DNA from: Saprospiraceae bacterium
Lineage (GTDB): Bacteria > Bacteroidota > Bacteroidia > Chitinophagales > Saprospiraceae
Assembly: GCA_021604865.1 (NCBI GenBank)
Contig: BQJU01000001.1
Location: forward strand, 124,001 to 188,000
Direction of reading: 5' to 3'
Length of the DNA stretch: 64,000 bases
In this document: positions 8,951 through 17,536 of the stretch, piece by piece
Layout: every line of letters starts with the position of its first letter
How positions within the stretch are numbered: position 1 is the first letter of the stretch
The notes under the pieces: generated by a model
The model's database searches: none
Seen by the model: only the letters and a program-made list of their open reading frames with translations
What the model was told of the DNA's origin: nothing
Position numbers and translations under genes: made by a program

Positions 8951-11032
8951 CTATTTCTTCAGCACCACCATTTTCTTTGTTTGAATAAAAGCCCCCACTT
9001 TAAGCTGATAAAAATAAACCCCTGGATTTAGGGTAACACCATCAATCGGAATTTCGTAGCTACCCGGTGTTTTCACCTCATCCACCAGCTGATTCAATGT
9101 TCGGCCTCTGGCATCGAAAAGGCTAAGTTCGGCCCATTCTTTCTGGCTCAAATTAAAACGAATCGAAGTTGAAGCAGAAAATGGGTTGGGTTGGTTTTGA
9201 AACAATTGCGCTAGCGGAACAACAACTGGATCTTCAACAGCAGTAGCAATTGCGTCTTGTCCATAAAGTGTAACTACGCCATATCCAGGTACGGAAATTT
9301 CGCCACTTCCATCATCCAATGTAATTGCCGATTCTTGCCAATAATTACCGGAACTGGAGGTAAACACCTCAAAATTAACAGGCCCAACCAGCATCTCTGG
9401 AATTTCCAGGGAAGCAGTTTGTGCATTTGCTGAAGTATTGATTAAAACAATGGTGAGCGAGCCATTTATATCGTGCGCATAGGCACTTGCCAACAGTGTC
9501 TCTGCCCCTGAAATTGTTGTATTTACCCGATAGGCATTGGGTCGAATGTAGCGAAAATAATGTTTAGCTGCCACGTATTTGGGCGAATTGGCGCCTAGTA
9601 TTTGATTTGTTAATGCCTGAGTAGAAGGATTGCCATTATCGTCTTCCGCGAAAGTCCAGTAAACCCAGGCACTTTGCCGGCCGGTGGTGAGTGCCTGATG
9701 AATACGCAGCGCTACACTCCAACCGCCATTATTGGGATAACCGTTGGCAGGAAAAAGCCAGCTGGGATTTTCACCCGAAGTTTCTGTCATCCAAGATTTT
9801 TTGTTGAAGGAAGCATAACCAGCTACATTGCCTGGAATGCCCGGTGCCGGACTAGCCTCCCAGCCATTGACCCACCAATCCCACAGCGTAGAAGTAGCCC
9901 CGGAAGCGCTAACACCATCACTGCCGTACCCGTGGATACAGAAAAAATCTATGGCCGCCATCGCCTCAGGATCGGCATCCAGGTTTTGTAGGTATTGCAA
10001 GTTTTTGTGAATGATATCCCCGCCGCTCCCGTACTGCCACATGCCATAAGCATTTCCGCCCAATAGATCCTCGGGGCCCATGATGCGGATATCTTTCAGG
10101 TCATCATACCGATCAAATTCGCTCCGAACTGCTTTTAGAGCCGCAATATATTGTGCCGATAAGGGATAGGTGGCACTATTATAAAATTCTTCAAAATTGA
10201 GTTCATTCTGAATGCTGATGGCATAAAACGGCACATTATGGTATTGCTGATAGCCGCGTACATAGGCCGCTGCACTACGTGCAAACTGAGTTATTGAACT
10301 GGTAGGTCCATCCCCTCCTAAAGCAGAATCATCAAAAACAGCAAGCGGCGTACCGGACACATCAAGTCGTCCACCAGCATAATTGCCTCCCCAAATAAAT
10401 GGCCATTCCGCGCCTTGCACTGGGCCCGGCCACCAGTTCTGATTCCAGGCATTCCCAGAAGAAACCTTCACCCACGGCACCGGCGACCAGAACGACCCAA
10501 TCAACTTAAAATCGCCAAGGTTTTCCATTTGTGCCAGCCCTACATCAATCGCTCCATCCTCGCTATAGGTAAAATAGTCGACATTAAAATCAATATCCGG
10601 CCCCATGACGGCAATGGGCGCATTTTCTCCTCCAAAAAGTCGGGAATAATCTTCCGGTCCGGTATAAGTCCGCACCCGATTTCCCTCCGGCCCATCCGGA
10701 TTATCCAGGTCCTCCAGATTAAATACATGATCCGTTCCCGACCCCATAAACCAGGGAGAATATACACTTAGATCGGAATAGGGTGAAACCAGCTGCGGCG
10801 TAAGATCCACCCGGTAAATGGACGCCCGCATATCGCTATAAAACAACTGTTGCCACCAATTTTGATTGACACTATTGTCGCCCTGATGCGCCCCAAAGCC
10901 ATCAATGATCTGCTCCTGCTCCGATAGGGATACATGAACCATTTGCGCCCAGCCAGAGGGAAGACTAATCAGAAAAATTGCGATGAAATATAAATAGAAA
11001 AGACTGTTGTGGGAGTTAGGGAGGACTTTCAT
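8951..11032 (-). CDS. Secreted GH30-family glycoside hydrolase with T9SS sorting domain
   Basis: 693 residues with a signal peptide (about 1-29, SGWAQ). The central part (about 35-500) fits glycoside hydrolase family 30: IDGFGAHQGD opening, catalytic acid/base in SIQNELNF (Glu277) and probable nucleophile in WMTETSGE (Glu417), with a (beta/alpha)8 barrel followed by the family's beta-sandwich (LLASAYAHDINGSLTIVLIN to YGVVTLYG, about 505-600). Residues about 615-693 are a Por-secretion tail (NQPNPFSASTSIRF...GVYFYQLKVG...KMVVLKK). GH30 enzymes cleave beta-glucosidic, beta-xylosidic or glucuronoxylan linkages; the substrate here cannot be told. There is no SusC/SusD pair nearby. Confidence 0.88.
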   Translation of the reverse strand: MKVLPNSHNSLFYLYFIAIFLISLPSGWAQMVHVSLSEQEQIIDGFGAHQGDNSVNQNWWQQLFYSDMRASIYRVDLTPQLVSPYSDLSVYSPWFMGSGTDHVFNLEDLDNPDGPEGNRVRTYTGPEDYSRLFGGENAPIAVMGPDIDFNVDYFTYSEDGAIDVGLAQMENLGDFKLIGSFWSPVPWVKVSSGNAWNQNWWPGPVQGAEWPFIWGGNYAGGRLDVSGTPLAVFDDSALGGDGPTSSITQFARSAAAYVRGYQQYHNVPFYAISIQNELNFEEFYNSATYPLSAQYIAALKAVRSEFDRYDDLKDIRIMGPEDLLGGNAYGMWQYGSGGDIIHKNLQYLQNLDADPEAMAAIDFFCIHGYGSDGVSASGATSTLWDWWVNGWEASPAPGIPGNVAGYASFNKKSWMTETSGENPSWLFPANGYPNNGGWSVALRIHQALTTGRQSAWVYWTFAEDDNGNPSTQALTNQILGANSPKYVAAKHYFRYIRPNAYRVNTTISGAETLLASAYAHDINGSLTIVLINTSANAQTASLEIPEMLVGPVNFEVFTSSSGNYWQESAITLDDGSGEISVPGYGVVTLYGQDAIATAVEDPVVVPLAQLFQNQPNPFSASTSIRFNLSQKEWAELSLFDARGRTLNQLVDEVKTPGSYEIPIDGVTLNPGVYFYQLKVGAFIQTKKMVVLKK

Positions 11033-11376
11033 GTTGCTTTTTCAACAAAGTTATGGATTTATATTATCAGTCAAAAAACAGACAGGGTTTACAAAATTCA
11101 CAGGATGCAAATCCAAGAAAAATCCTGTAAATCCCGTTAATCCTGTCAAAAAAAAGTCCCTGCATTAATTCCTTTCAAGGTATAACAAAAAAGACAACCT
11201 CAAAAGGCTGCCTCAAAACTAACAATCAAAATATTATACCTATTCTGTTAAATCCGAAACTAAAAGATGAATGGACGCAAAGTTATTTAAGCGGCAGAAA
11301 ATCTAAATCTCTGCTATCTCTACCTCTCTGATACCTCTGCGTCCAAAACCCATCAAAATGAGAGCAAAGCGAGCTC
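11033..11376. other. Gene-free stretch with dispersed-repeat text
   Basis: Lies between the GH30 start and the small heat-shock gene stop. It holds the 26-nt imperfect inverted repeat described at 11081-11147 and a run reading CTCTGATACCTCTGCGTCC near 11325-11343, reminiscent of the GCG-rich repeat text at 12470 and 30520. No open frame of note. Confidence 0.5.
11081..11147. repeat. 26-nt imperfect inverted repeat (CAGGATTAACGGGATTTACAGG type)
   Basis: Left arm 11081-11106 (GACAGGGTTTACAAAATTCA...) and right arm 11122-11147 are reverse complements with about six mismatches over 26 positions; the ends GACAGG and ACAGGAT pair perfectly. An A-run follows on the plus strand. The sequence type is, as far as I recall, a common dispersed repeat in Bacteroidota; function unknown. 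Confidence 0.6.
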
Positions 11377-11802
11377 TTAATCCACTACAATATCGCTACT
11401 CATAGACTCAAAACCCGCCAGCTTGGGCAACGTCACCTTCAAAATGCCATCTTCATACTTCGCACTGATGGCATCCTTATCGATTTTCTCATTCAGCTCA
11501 AACCGTCTTTCAAAAACCACTGGCGTGAATTCCTGACGGCTCCAGCCAGCATCTTCAACAATTTCAGGACCCTTAGCGGTAATGACCAGGACATTGTCTT
11601 TCATTTTGATCTCGAAGTCGGTCTTATTATAACCGGCCGCATAGACATACAATTCATAATTGTCGTCATTTTCCCTGACATTGACAGGTACTTGTTGCCA
11701 CTTATGTTGAAATTGACCACCCCATTTCTCCCGGGCAAAGTGGCGAAAGGCATGTTTGGAGTGTCCACCCCATTTTTGATGATATGCTTTGTTGTAACAC
11801 AT
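11377..11802 (-). CDS. Small heat-shock protein, Hsp20/alpha-crystallin family
   Basis: ATP-independent holdase chaperone. 141 residues, normal for the family. The alpha-crystallin domain spans about residues 38-125 (VPVNVRENDDNYELYVYAAG... at the start; the conserved DGILKVTLPK strand near the end, equivalent to the A-x-x-x-n-G-v-L motif, at about 116-126). The N-terminal arm is short and unusually rich in His, Lys, Trp and Gly. The C-terminal IxI-like anchor is not obvious (SDIVVD ends the protein). It follows a small membrane protein gene (79-nt gap) on the same strand, suggesting co-transcription. Confidence 0.92.
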   Translation of the reverse strand: MCYNKAYHQKWGGHSKHAFRHFAREKWGGQFQHKWQQVPVNVRENDDNYELYVYAAGYNKTDFEIKMKDNVLVITAKGPEIVEDAGWSRQEFTPVVFERRFELNEKIDKDAISAKYEDGILKVTLPKLAGFESMSSDIVVD

Positions 11803-11881
11803 AATTTTAATGTTTTAAATGTAAATATTAGAGTTGTTCCGCAGGGGCAGTATGTTCCGCCACCTGAATACTGATACCTGT

Positions 11882-12184
11882 TTACTGAATCTTAATGACC
11901 CGATAATGACTCACCAATTCCACTGGACGCTCCAGCGTATCGGTCAAAGGGTCATTTTCATATAGCCAGGACTTCAGTGCCCGGCGCGAGTGATGATCAA
12001 ACCGATCATTTTGGGGATATTCCTCCCAATCCAGCCTGTGGAAAAAGTTGCGCAGCTTCCTACCCAGGAAAAAGACAAAACTTAAGATCGCTGCAACAAA
12101 CAATGCCCCGATCACAAAACGGGCTAGAAAAAAGAAGACAAATACGCCCAGAGAAAGCATAAAAAAGAATTTGAATGGTCGCAT
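11882..12184 (-). CDS. Small two-helix membrane protein of unknown function
   Basis: 100 residues. Residues about 5-42 are almost entirely hydrophobic with many Phe (FKFFFMLSLGVFVFFFLARF, then VIGALFVAAILSFVFFLG), best read as two closely spaced membrane segments. A charged tail (about 43-100) follows: RKLRNFFHRLDWEEYPQNDRF and a basic-acidic C-terminus. No known domain recognised. The ATG is preceded by AAAGGAG, a good ribosome-binding site for this organism type. Being directly upstream of hsp20 suggests a stress-linked role, but that is inference only. Confidence 0.7.
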   Translation of the reverse strand: MRPFKFFFMLSLGVFVFFFLARFVIGALFVAAILSFVFFLGRKLRNFFHRLDWEEYPQNDRFDHHSRRALKSWLYENDPLTDTLERPVELVSHYRVIKIQ

Positions 12185-12604
12185 GATTTTTGATTTTGTA
12201 CTCCTTTGATAAAGCTTGACTTTCCATCATTAATTTCATCAAAGCAGTAGGTTTTATGAATGTCTAAGTGATTATACTATTGAAGACGACCGGGTGGGAG
12301 GATTACTTTAAATTTTCATGAGAAATTTTAAATTTTTGGAATATTTCCTTTAAAACAACCAGCTTTTCATCAAAATAGAAAAGGAAAATACAAGTCGGGA
12401 GACTTGATGATATTGCACATCGCGTTAAAAACGTTCGCGAGCGAGAATTTTATAATTGTGTTTTTTTTTCACCGCTGAGGCGCGGAGGACGCTGAGGTTT
12501 CGCGGAGTAATTTATTGAAATCCAATTCTTTATACACTTGCTGGGAATTGATGATTCTGAGGTAGACACACTTTGCTGGGCACTCCCTTGAGGTGGAGCT
12601 TTAC
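12185..12604. other. Gene-free stretch containing a dispersed repeat copy
   Basis: 420 nt between gluQ and the small membrane protein gene, both on the minus strand. It contains the putative leader of the minus-strand pair, a partial palindrome CGTTCGCGAGCG near 12433, a 10-nt T-run (about 12460-12469), and a copy of the repeat also found at 30516-30640. Confidence 0.5.
12470..12600 (+). repeat. Dispersed repeat, copy 1 (GCGCGGAGG / AATTTATTGAAATCC type)
   Basis: The core 12507-12587 begins GTAATTTATTGAAATCCAAT and matches 30541-30623 at roughly 90 percent with one indel. It is preceded in both copies by a GAGGCGCGG tract after a T-run, and followed by an inverted repeat (CTCC/GGAG here). 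Both copies lie directly upstream of a gene end or start, outside coding sequence. Confidence 0.7.
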
Positions 12605-13492
12605 TCAGTTCTCCATTTTCAACCGCAAGCCCTCCACCAAATCATTCAACTCACTGCAACCCCCCAATCCAAACCACTCCCCCGCCAACCGATACAACCC
12701 CTCAGGCCCTTCACCAGCCTCTCGGCGTACTTTCAAGGCCATCGCCGACTTTGATTTCGACAGTTTTTCACCATCAGCGCCGGTGAGTAGGCTATGGTGC
12801 CAAAAGGTCGCCTGAGCAAAGGCCGGTTCCTCCAGCAATTGTGCCAGATAAAGCTGGGCGGCGGTGGAGGGCAGCAGGTCTTGACCGCGGACGATAAAAT
12901 TGATTTGGTAATACAGGTCATCTAGCAAGGACGTCAGTTGATAGGCCGGGAATTCATTCTTTTGGCGCAACACAAAGTCGCCCATGCCCTGACCGATCAT
13001 GCTGTTTTTTTGGCCTTGTTGCCATTCCATGTATGACACCTTTGTCGTATCTGGTACCCGAACACGCCAGGCAGTTTCAGGTGCCCACCAATCGAGGTTG
13101 AGGTTATGACAAGTCCCGGGATAACGGCCATCTTGCGAATTTCGGCGAATCTGTCGGCGCGAACAGGTGCAGGCAAAGAGGTGGCTGGTATTTCTTAGCA
13201 TTCCCAACACGTCATGGTAGTGCTCCAGGCGCAGTTGTTGGGAATAATTGGTATAGAAGTCATCCGGACCCGACGGCCCTTCGTCATAGTCGAGACCGAG
13301 CCAGTCTAAGGTCTTAAAAATATCGGCAACATATTCAGGTCGGCTCCTGTCGGCATCCAGGTCGTCGATACGCAGCAAAATTTGCCCATTATTGGCCCGA
13401 GCCAAAACCCAGGTCACTATAAATGACACCGCATTGCCGGCATGTAATAAGCCGCTAGGCGTGGGGGCGATTCTGGTGCGAAAGGTTGGCAA
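12605..13492 (-). CDS. gluQ: Glutamyl-Q tRNA(Asp) synthetase-like protein
   Basis: Class I synthetase paralogue that attaches glutamate to queuosine-34 of tRNA-Asp rather than to a tRNA acceptor end. From TTG 13492 it has 295 residues, the usual length for GluQ/YadB, and lacks the anticodon-binding domain of GltX. HIGH-type motif PSGLLHAGNA lies near the N-terminus; a zinc-site candidate is CTCSRRQ...YPGTCH; the KMSKS-type motif is KLSKSK. Start choice: no ATG exists; an in-frame TTG at 13546 would add 18 residues encoded inside a low-complexity GTGAG repeat, so TTG 13492 (MPTFRTRIAPTPSG) is preferred. Distinction from a truncated GltX rests on length and domain content. Confidence 0.82.
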   Translation of the reverse strand: MPTFRTRIAPTPSGLLHAGNAVSFIVTWVLARANNGQILLRIDDLDADRSRPEYVADIFKTLDWLGLDYDEGPSGPDDFYTNYSQQLRLEHYHDVLGMLRNTSHLFACTCSRRQIRRNSQDGRYPGTCHNLNLDWWAPETAWRVRVPDTTKVSYMEWQQGQKNSMIGQGMGDFVLRQKNEFPAYQLTSLLDDLYYQINFIVRGQDLLPSTAAQLYLAQLLEEPAFAQATFWHHSLLTGADGEKLSKSKSAMALKVRREAGEGPEGLYRLAGEWFGLGGCSELNDLVEGLRLKMEN

Positions 13493-13504
13493 GGGATGTA
13501 CGAT

Positions 13505-13640
13505 ATAGTGAGAAAGTGAAAATCGATGTGGTGAGCAAGTGAGCAAATGAGTGATGTGGTGAGAAAGTGAGTGGGTGGTGAGTTCAATGACACTATATCA
13601 CTCACACACCATATCATTTTCTCACCATATCACCCTCATC
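13505..13640. repeat. GTGAG-rich low-complexity tract with long imperfect hairpin
   Basis: The tract is built of GTGAGAAA, GTGAGCAA, GTGATGTG and, on the other side, CACTCAC and CACCATATCA units. Arms 13551-13582 and 13591-13633 form an imperfect inverted repeat of over 30 nt (GTGATGTGGTGAGAAA against TTTTCTCACCATATCAC). It fills the spacer between the M48 protease stop and the gluQ start. Confidence 0.65.
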
Positions 13641-13662
13641 ACCATATTCCTCTTCTCTTATG

Positions 13663-14466
13663 TTACCTCAACAACTGCTTAATCCGTGCATATTCCGATT
13701 CATAGGATTTGCCAACGCCACAGCTCATACCATTGGCTTCCTTTTCGATATTTTGCACCCGGTTGCCAGGGTTGGGGTGGGTACTTAAAAATTCTGGCGT
13801 TCCACCACCTTTGCTTTCGATTTTTCTAAAAAAACCGGCAGCGCCATCGGCATTATAGTCCGTGCTACAAAGGTAGAGGACGGAATGGGAATCCGCTTCC
13901 GTTTCGTGGCTGCGGCTAAATTTGAGGGATACCAGACTCAAAGCAATTTGCTCAATTAGGCCGGGATCAGATTTGCCGGTCACAATAGAGGTCAATGCCG
14001 AAATACCGTAGATTTGCGTCATCTGCCGAGTAGAATGTCGCAGGGCTGCATGGGCAATCTCGTGACCCATTACACCTGCCAGCTCGTCTTCGGAATCCAA
14101 AAATTTGATCAGGCCCGTGTATACATAGATGTAGCCACCAGGGGTACAGAATGCATTTAAGGTTTCCGGATCGTCGATAATTTTCACTTGCCAGGCAAAT
14201 TCATCCCGGTAACTTACTTTGCCAGAGTTCAGAATCTTTGTCGTGATGCCCCGAATATACCGGTACACTTCAGCATTGCTAGCCTCTGGTAAAATGGGGT
14301 AGGTTTTGGGGTCACTAGCGATTTGCTGTTCGACTTCCTTTCCCAATTCGATATCCTGTTCAGGAGAGAAAAGGTTAAACCCGCCACCGCCACCAGTCGT
14401 TCCACATCCGGCAAAAGAAAGCGTGAAGGACAAGGCGACTAAAACAAGGAACTGATATACGCGCAT
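13663..14466 (-). CDS. M48-family zinc metalloprotease lipoprotein
   Basis: Probable periplasmic, lipid-anchored quality-control protease of the BepA/LoiP type. 267 residues. Signal peptide with lipobox SFAGC, modified Cys21, followed by a glycine-rich linker. Zinc site HEIAH at residues 135-139 and the downstream glutamate in ETEAD (Glu188) are intact. SHETEADSHSVLYL and THPNPGNRV are typical M48 landmarks. No C-terminal TPR domain, so shorter than BepA. It lies 38 nt downstream of hutH on the same strand and may be co-transcribed, though the functions are unrelated. Confidence 0.92.
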   Translation of the reverse strand: MRVYQFLVLVALSFTLSFAGCGTTGGGGGFNLFSPEQDIELGKEVEQQIASDPKTYPILPEASNAEVYRYIRGITTKILNSGKVSYRDEFAWQVKIIDDPETLNAFCTPGGYIYVYTGLIKFLDSEDELAGVMGHEIAHAALRHSTRQMTQIYGISALTSIVTGKSDPGLIEQIALSLVSLKFSRSHETEADSHSVLYLCSTDYNADGAAGFFRKIESKGGGTPEFLSTHPNPGNRVQNIEKEANGMSCGVGKSYESEYARIKQLLR

Positions 14467-14504
14467 GTTGTGATATTTTTTAATGTTCTAATTAGAAAGT
14501 TATT

Positions 14505-16007
14505 TTATAACGAACGTTTTTGCTCTAACGATTGAATAAAGCGGATTGTTTTGTGGATATCCTCACTCAAGATACGATCTTCTTCCAAAACGGGAACCAG
14601 GTTCCGGTATTTCTCTATCAGCTTTTCCAGTTGAGGAGAAGTGTGTAGCGGCCGCCTGAAAGCCAGCGCCTGAGCAGCGGTCATCCATTCTATGGCCAGC
14701 AACCGCTCGAGGTTTTCTACTACCCGATAAGCTTTTGTCGCCGCATTGGCCGCCATACTCACATGGTCTTCTTGGCCATTGCTGGAAACAATAGAATCTA
14801 TTGAGGCTGGTGTGCACAATTGTTTGTTTTGGCTCACTATCGAGGCGGCGGTATACTGAGGGATCATCAATCCGGAATTGATCCCGGGCCTTCTAACCAG
14901 AAAAGCTGGCAGCCCCCGATTTCCAGAAATCAACTGATAGACTCTCCTTTCGGAAATACTGCCCAATTCTGCCAGGGCAATGGCCAGATGGTCGAGTACC
15001 AGCGCGATAGGTTGAGCATGGAAATTACCACCGGATAAAATCAAATCATCATCCGGAAAAATATTGGGATTGTCGGTCACCGAATTGGCCTCCGTCATCA
15101 CTACCCCCTTAATGTATTGCAAGGCATCCCAGCTAGCCCCATGCACCTGCGGAATACACCGAAAGGCATAGGGGTCCTGAACGTGTTCTTTCTCCGATTG
15201 GTAAAGAGGGCTATCCCGCAATAATTCACAAATATCAGCGGCTACCTTCTGCTGGCCACTATGCGGGCGGATCTGGTGCAAACGGGCTTCAAAAGGCGAC
15301 CAATGGCAATTAAAAGCATCAACTGAAAGCGCCGCAGCATGTGTAGCCATTTCAAACAAGCTATCGGCCTGTAGCATACACCAAACGGCATAGGCAGTAG
15401 AAAATTGAGTGCCATTCAGCATGGCCAATCCTTCTTTAGCTTGTAGCCGCAACGGGCTGATGGCCAATGATTCCAATACCTTGGCACTCGGCTGTTTTTG
15501 ATCCTGGTAATAAACCTCTCCCAATCCAATCAACGGCAAACTCAGATGCGCCAGCGGAGCCAAATCACCGGAAGCACCCAACGAACCCTGCTGGTAGATA
15601 ACCGGAAGAATATCCTGATTATAAAAATAAATCAGCCGTTCAACCAATGCCGTCCGTATGCCAGAATATCCATAAGACAAGCTCTGAATCTTTAACAATA
15701 GCATTAATCTGACCACATCCTGGGGTACTTCATCACCCGTACCACAAGCATGGGACATCACCAGATTGTGTTGCAGCTGTTCTGTTTCCGATTTGGAAAT
15801 GCGTACATTATATAAGGAGCCAAAACCTGTATTGATCCCATAAAAGGCTGCTTCACTCTCTTCCAGCTTCTTTTCCAGGTAGCTCCGGCAATGCGTTATT
15901 CTTTCTTTGCTTTCCTCAGATAAGGCCAGGGAGTAATTTTTTTTAGTTATTTCCCGGATTTTATGCAATTCGAGATAATCCGGATGAATAAAGTGCGTTT
16001 TTTTCAT
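14505..16007 (-). CDS. hutH: Histidine ammonia-lyase
   Basis: Converts L-histidine to trans-urocanate and ammonia, first step of histidine breakdown. 500 residues, normal. The Ala145-Ser146-Gly147 triad in GSLGASGDLAPLAH forms the MIO electrophile; GINTGFG (about 57-63) is the family entry motif. The substrate-selectivity site reads SH (MSHACGTGDE, residues 85-86), as in histidine rather than tyrosine lyases (HL/FL). hutU, hutI and hutG are not in the window, so the pathway is not clustered here. A weak -7-like box (TAAATTCG) precedes the start by roughly 60 nt. Confidence 0.93.
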   Translation of the reverse strand: MKKTHFIHPDYLELHKIREITKKNYSLALSEESKERITHCRSYLEKKLEESEAAFYGINTGFGSLYNVRISKSETEQLQHNLVMSHACGTGDEVPQDVVRLMLLLKIQSLSYGYSGIRTALVERLIYFYNQDILPVIYQQGSLGASGDLAPLAHLSLPLIGLGEVYYQDQKQPSAKVLESLAISPLRLQAKEGLAMLNGTQFSTAYAVWCMLQADSLFEMATHAAALSVDAFNCHWSPFEARLHQIRPHSGQQKVAADICELLRDSPLYQSEKEHVQDPYAFRCIPQVHGASWDALQYIKGVVMTEANSVTDNPNIFPDDDLILSGGNFHAQPIALVLDHLAIALAELGSISERRVYQLISGNRGLPAFLVRRPGINSGLMIPQYTAASIVSQNKQLCTPASIDSIVSSNGQEDHVSMAANAATKAYRVVENLERLLAIEWMTAAQALAFRRPLHTSPQLEKLIEKYRNLVPVLEEDRILSEDIHKTIRFIQSLEQKRSL

Positions 16008-16414
16008 TAGATGATAGTTGGTTAGGACCTGAATTGAGGGCGAATTTATACTAGTCGCAGATAAATACCTTTTTTTTAGCTAAAATTCTGTGTTTAGAAA
16101 ATATATTCCCGAACATTTAGTCACACCCCTGACAGTCAAGGCATCGCCAAGACGGTCTGACAACGCAGCGATCTAAAACCCACTTTCGTTAAAAATACTT
16201 TAAAAGCGGTTAAACATTAGTTAAACCACCCACTAGTAAAAAAGCATTTTGACCACACAACTCGTTATAATACAGAATTTTAAGTATCTTTTTTGCCTGA
16301 GCATCTGATTTTGAGGCATGTTACATCCAAAGGAGGATGTAGTCTAAAAGGCGAAATGGGTGAAAGAATTTGTAATTTTGAACCTGTACCAAATACTACA
16401 AAATCAATCTTATT
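16008..16414. other. Divergent intergenic region hutH / ompH
   Basis: 407 nt between divergent genes. It holds the -7 box for the ompH gene, a small hairpin ACATCC/GGATGT (16323-16340) about 33 nt before that box, and otherwise nothing recognisable. Confidence 0.5.
16373..16380 (+). promoter_or_regulatory. Bacteroidota -7 promoter box
   Basis: TAATTTTG matches TAnnTTTG, 34 nt before the first ompH ATG. Confidence 0.55.
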
Positions 16415-16948
16415 ATGAATTATCAAAACATGGCTACTCTATCCAGGAAAGCGCTGGCAATCTGCTCTTTCTCGCTGTTCTTGGCATTTACTGCCAGTGC
16501 TCAACGTATTGCCTCTGTTGATGTAAACCGCATTTTGGAAACCATCCAGGAATATCAGGATGCACAAACTGAAATCGATCGGTTGTCTAAACAGTGGAGA
16601 CAAGAGATTGCACAAGAATACGATGTAATCAAAGGTATGTACAACCGATATCAGGCTGAACAAGTCCTTTTAAGTGACGAGGCCCGCAAAGATCGTGAAG
16701 AAGAAATTATGAGCAAAGAGAAAGAAGTACGGGATTTGCAAAAAGACAAATTTGGTCCTGAAGGAGAGTTGTTCAAACGTCGCCAGGATATGGTGCGCCC
16801 TATTCAGGATAAAGTCTATGCCGCTATCGAAGATTATGCTCAGGAAAGAAGTTATGACTTTATTTTTGACAAATCTAGTGCCTCAGGAATCATTTTTTCC
16901 AACCCGGAATATGATAAAACTGACGACATTTTGAAAAGGATGAAATAG
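16415..16948 (+). CDS. OmpH/Skp-family periplasmic chaperone (first copy)
   Basis: Skp-like trimeric holdase that keeps unfolded outer-membrane proteins soluble on the way to BAM. 177 residues. Signal peptide to about residue 29 (TASAQ). The mature part starts RIASVDVNRILETIQEYQDAQ, then a long charged coiled coil (about 50-130), and returns to the body domain with YDFIFDKSSASGIIFSNPEYD. ATG 16415 is used; a second ATG at 16430 would also leave a usable signal peptide. It is the first of two tandem ompH genes ahead of murI, an arrangement common in Bacteroidota, although bamA, usually just upstream, is not present here. Confidence 0.92.
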   Translation: MNYQNMATLSRKALAICSFSLFLAFTASAQRIASVDVNRILETIQEYQDAQTEIDRLSKQWRQEIAQEYDVIKGMYNRYQAEQVLLSDEARKDREEEIMSKEKEVRDLQKDKFGPEGELFKRRQDMVRPIQDKVYAAIEDYAQERSYDFIFDKSSASGIIFSNPEYDKTDDILKRMK

Positions 16949-16977
16949 ATAGGAATAGTAGAATCAAAGAAAAGCTG

Positions 16978-16985
16978 TACTTTTG
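16978..16985 (+). promoter_or_regulatory. Bacteroidota -7 promoter box
   Basis: TACTTTTG matches TAnnTTTG and lies 42 nt before the second ompH gene, giving it and murI their own promoter. Confidence 0.55.
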
Positions 16986-17026
16986 CAGCCGCTTTTACTT
17001 CTCAAATAAATTAAACGTATTGAAAG

Positions 17027-17533
17027 ATGAAGAAAATTTTGAAATTAGGTAGCTTTTTCATAGCTATGTTCTGCCTGGTAAGTGCAGTGCAAGCGCAGAA
17101 GTTTGGATATGTCAACTCTGGGGCTTTGCTTGATCAAATGGCAGAAGTAAAGCAGGCCGATGCTAATCTTGAAGCGTTGCAAAAGCAACTTCAGAAAAAA
17201 GGCCAGGGTATGCTTGAGCAATTGCAAAAAGACTACATTGAAATTCAGAAAAAAGTAGAGAATGGTGACTTATCTCCAAAACAACAGGAGGAAGAAGCCG
17301 CCAAACTTGAAAAAAGACAGCAGGACCTTGCTAAGTTTGAACAGGATATGGTCAAACAACTGCAGGACAAACGCACCGAATTACTCCAGCCAATTTACGA
17401 CAAAATCAATACCGCCATTTCTGACGTGGCCAAAGAAAATGGATTTCAGTTCATTTTTGATCAGGGAATCCTGCTCTACGCCGATCAGGCACAGGACGTA
17501 AGCACAATGGTAAAGTCTAAACTAGGCATTTAA
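17027..17533 (+). CDS. OmpH/Skp-family periplasmic chaperone (second copy)
   Basis: 168 residues. Signal peptide to about residue 23 (VQAQ), then KFGYVNSGALLDQM, a Lys/Gln/Glu-rich coiled coil (about 40-125: LQKQLQKKGQGMLEQLQKDY and repeats) and the closing strand/helix NGFQFIFDQGILLYAD. It is a diverged paralogue of the preceding gene; both keep the YxFIFD/FQFIFD motif that packs in the Skp body. It has its own -7 box at 16978 and is followed by murI after 3 nt, so it is probably co-transcribed with murI. Confidence 0.92.
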   Translation: MKKILKLGSFFIAMFCLVSAVQAQKFGYVNSGALLDQMAEVKQADANLEALQKQLQKKGQGMLEQLQKDYIEIQKKVENGDLSPKQQEEEAAKLEKRQQDLAKFEQDMVKQLQDKRTELLQPIYDKINTAISDVAKENGFQFIFDQGILLYADQAQDVSTMVKSKLGI

Positions 17534-17536
17534 ACC

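Noticed and set aside
8951-11032. GH30 and FG-GAP proteins with the regulator considered as a polysaccharide-utilisation locus
   Set aside because: No SusC/SusD pair, no transporter, and the regulator is 13 kb away beyond unrelated housekeeping genes.
16008-16414. Possible riboswitch between hutH and ompH
   Set aside because: Only a 6-nt hairpin is present; no known aptamer pattern could be matched by eye.
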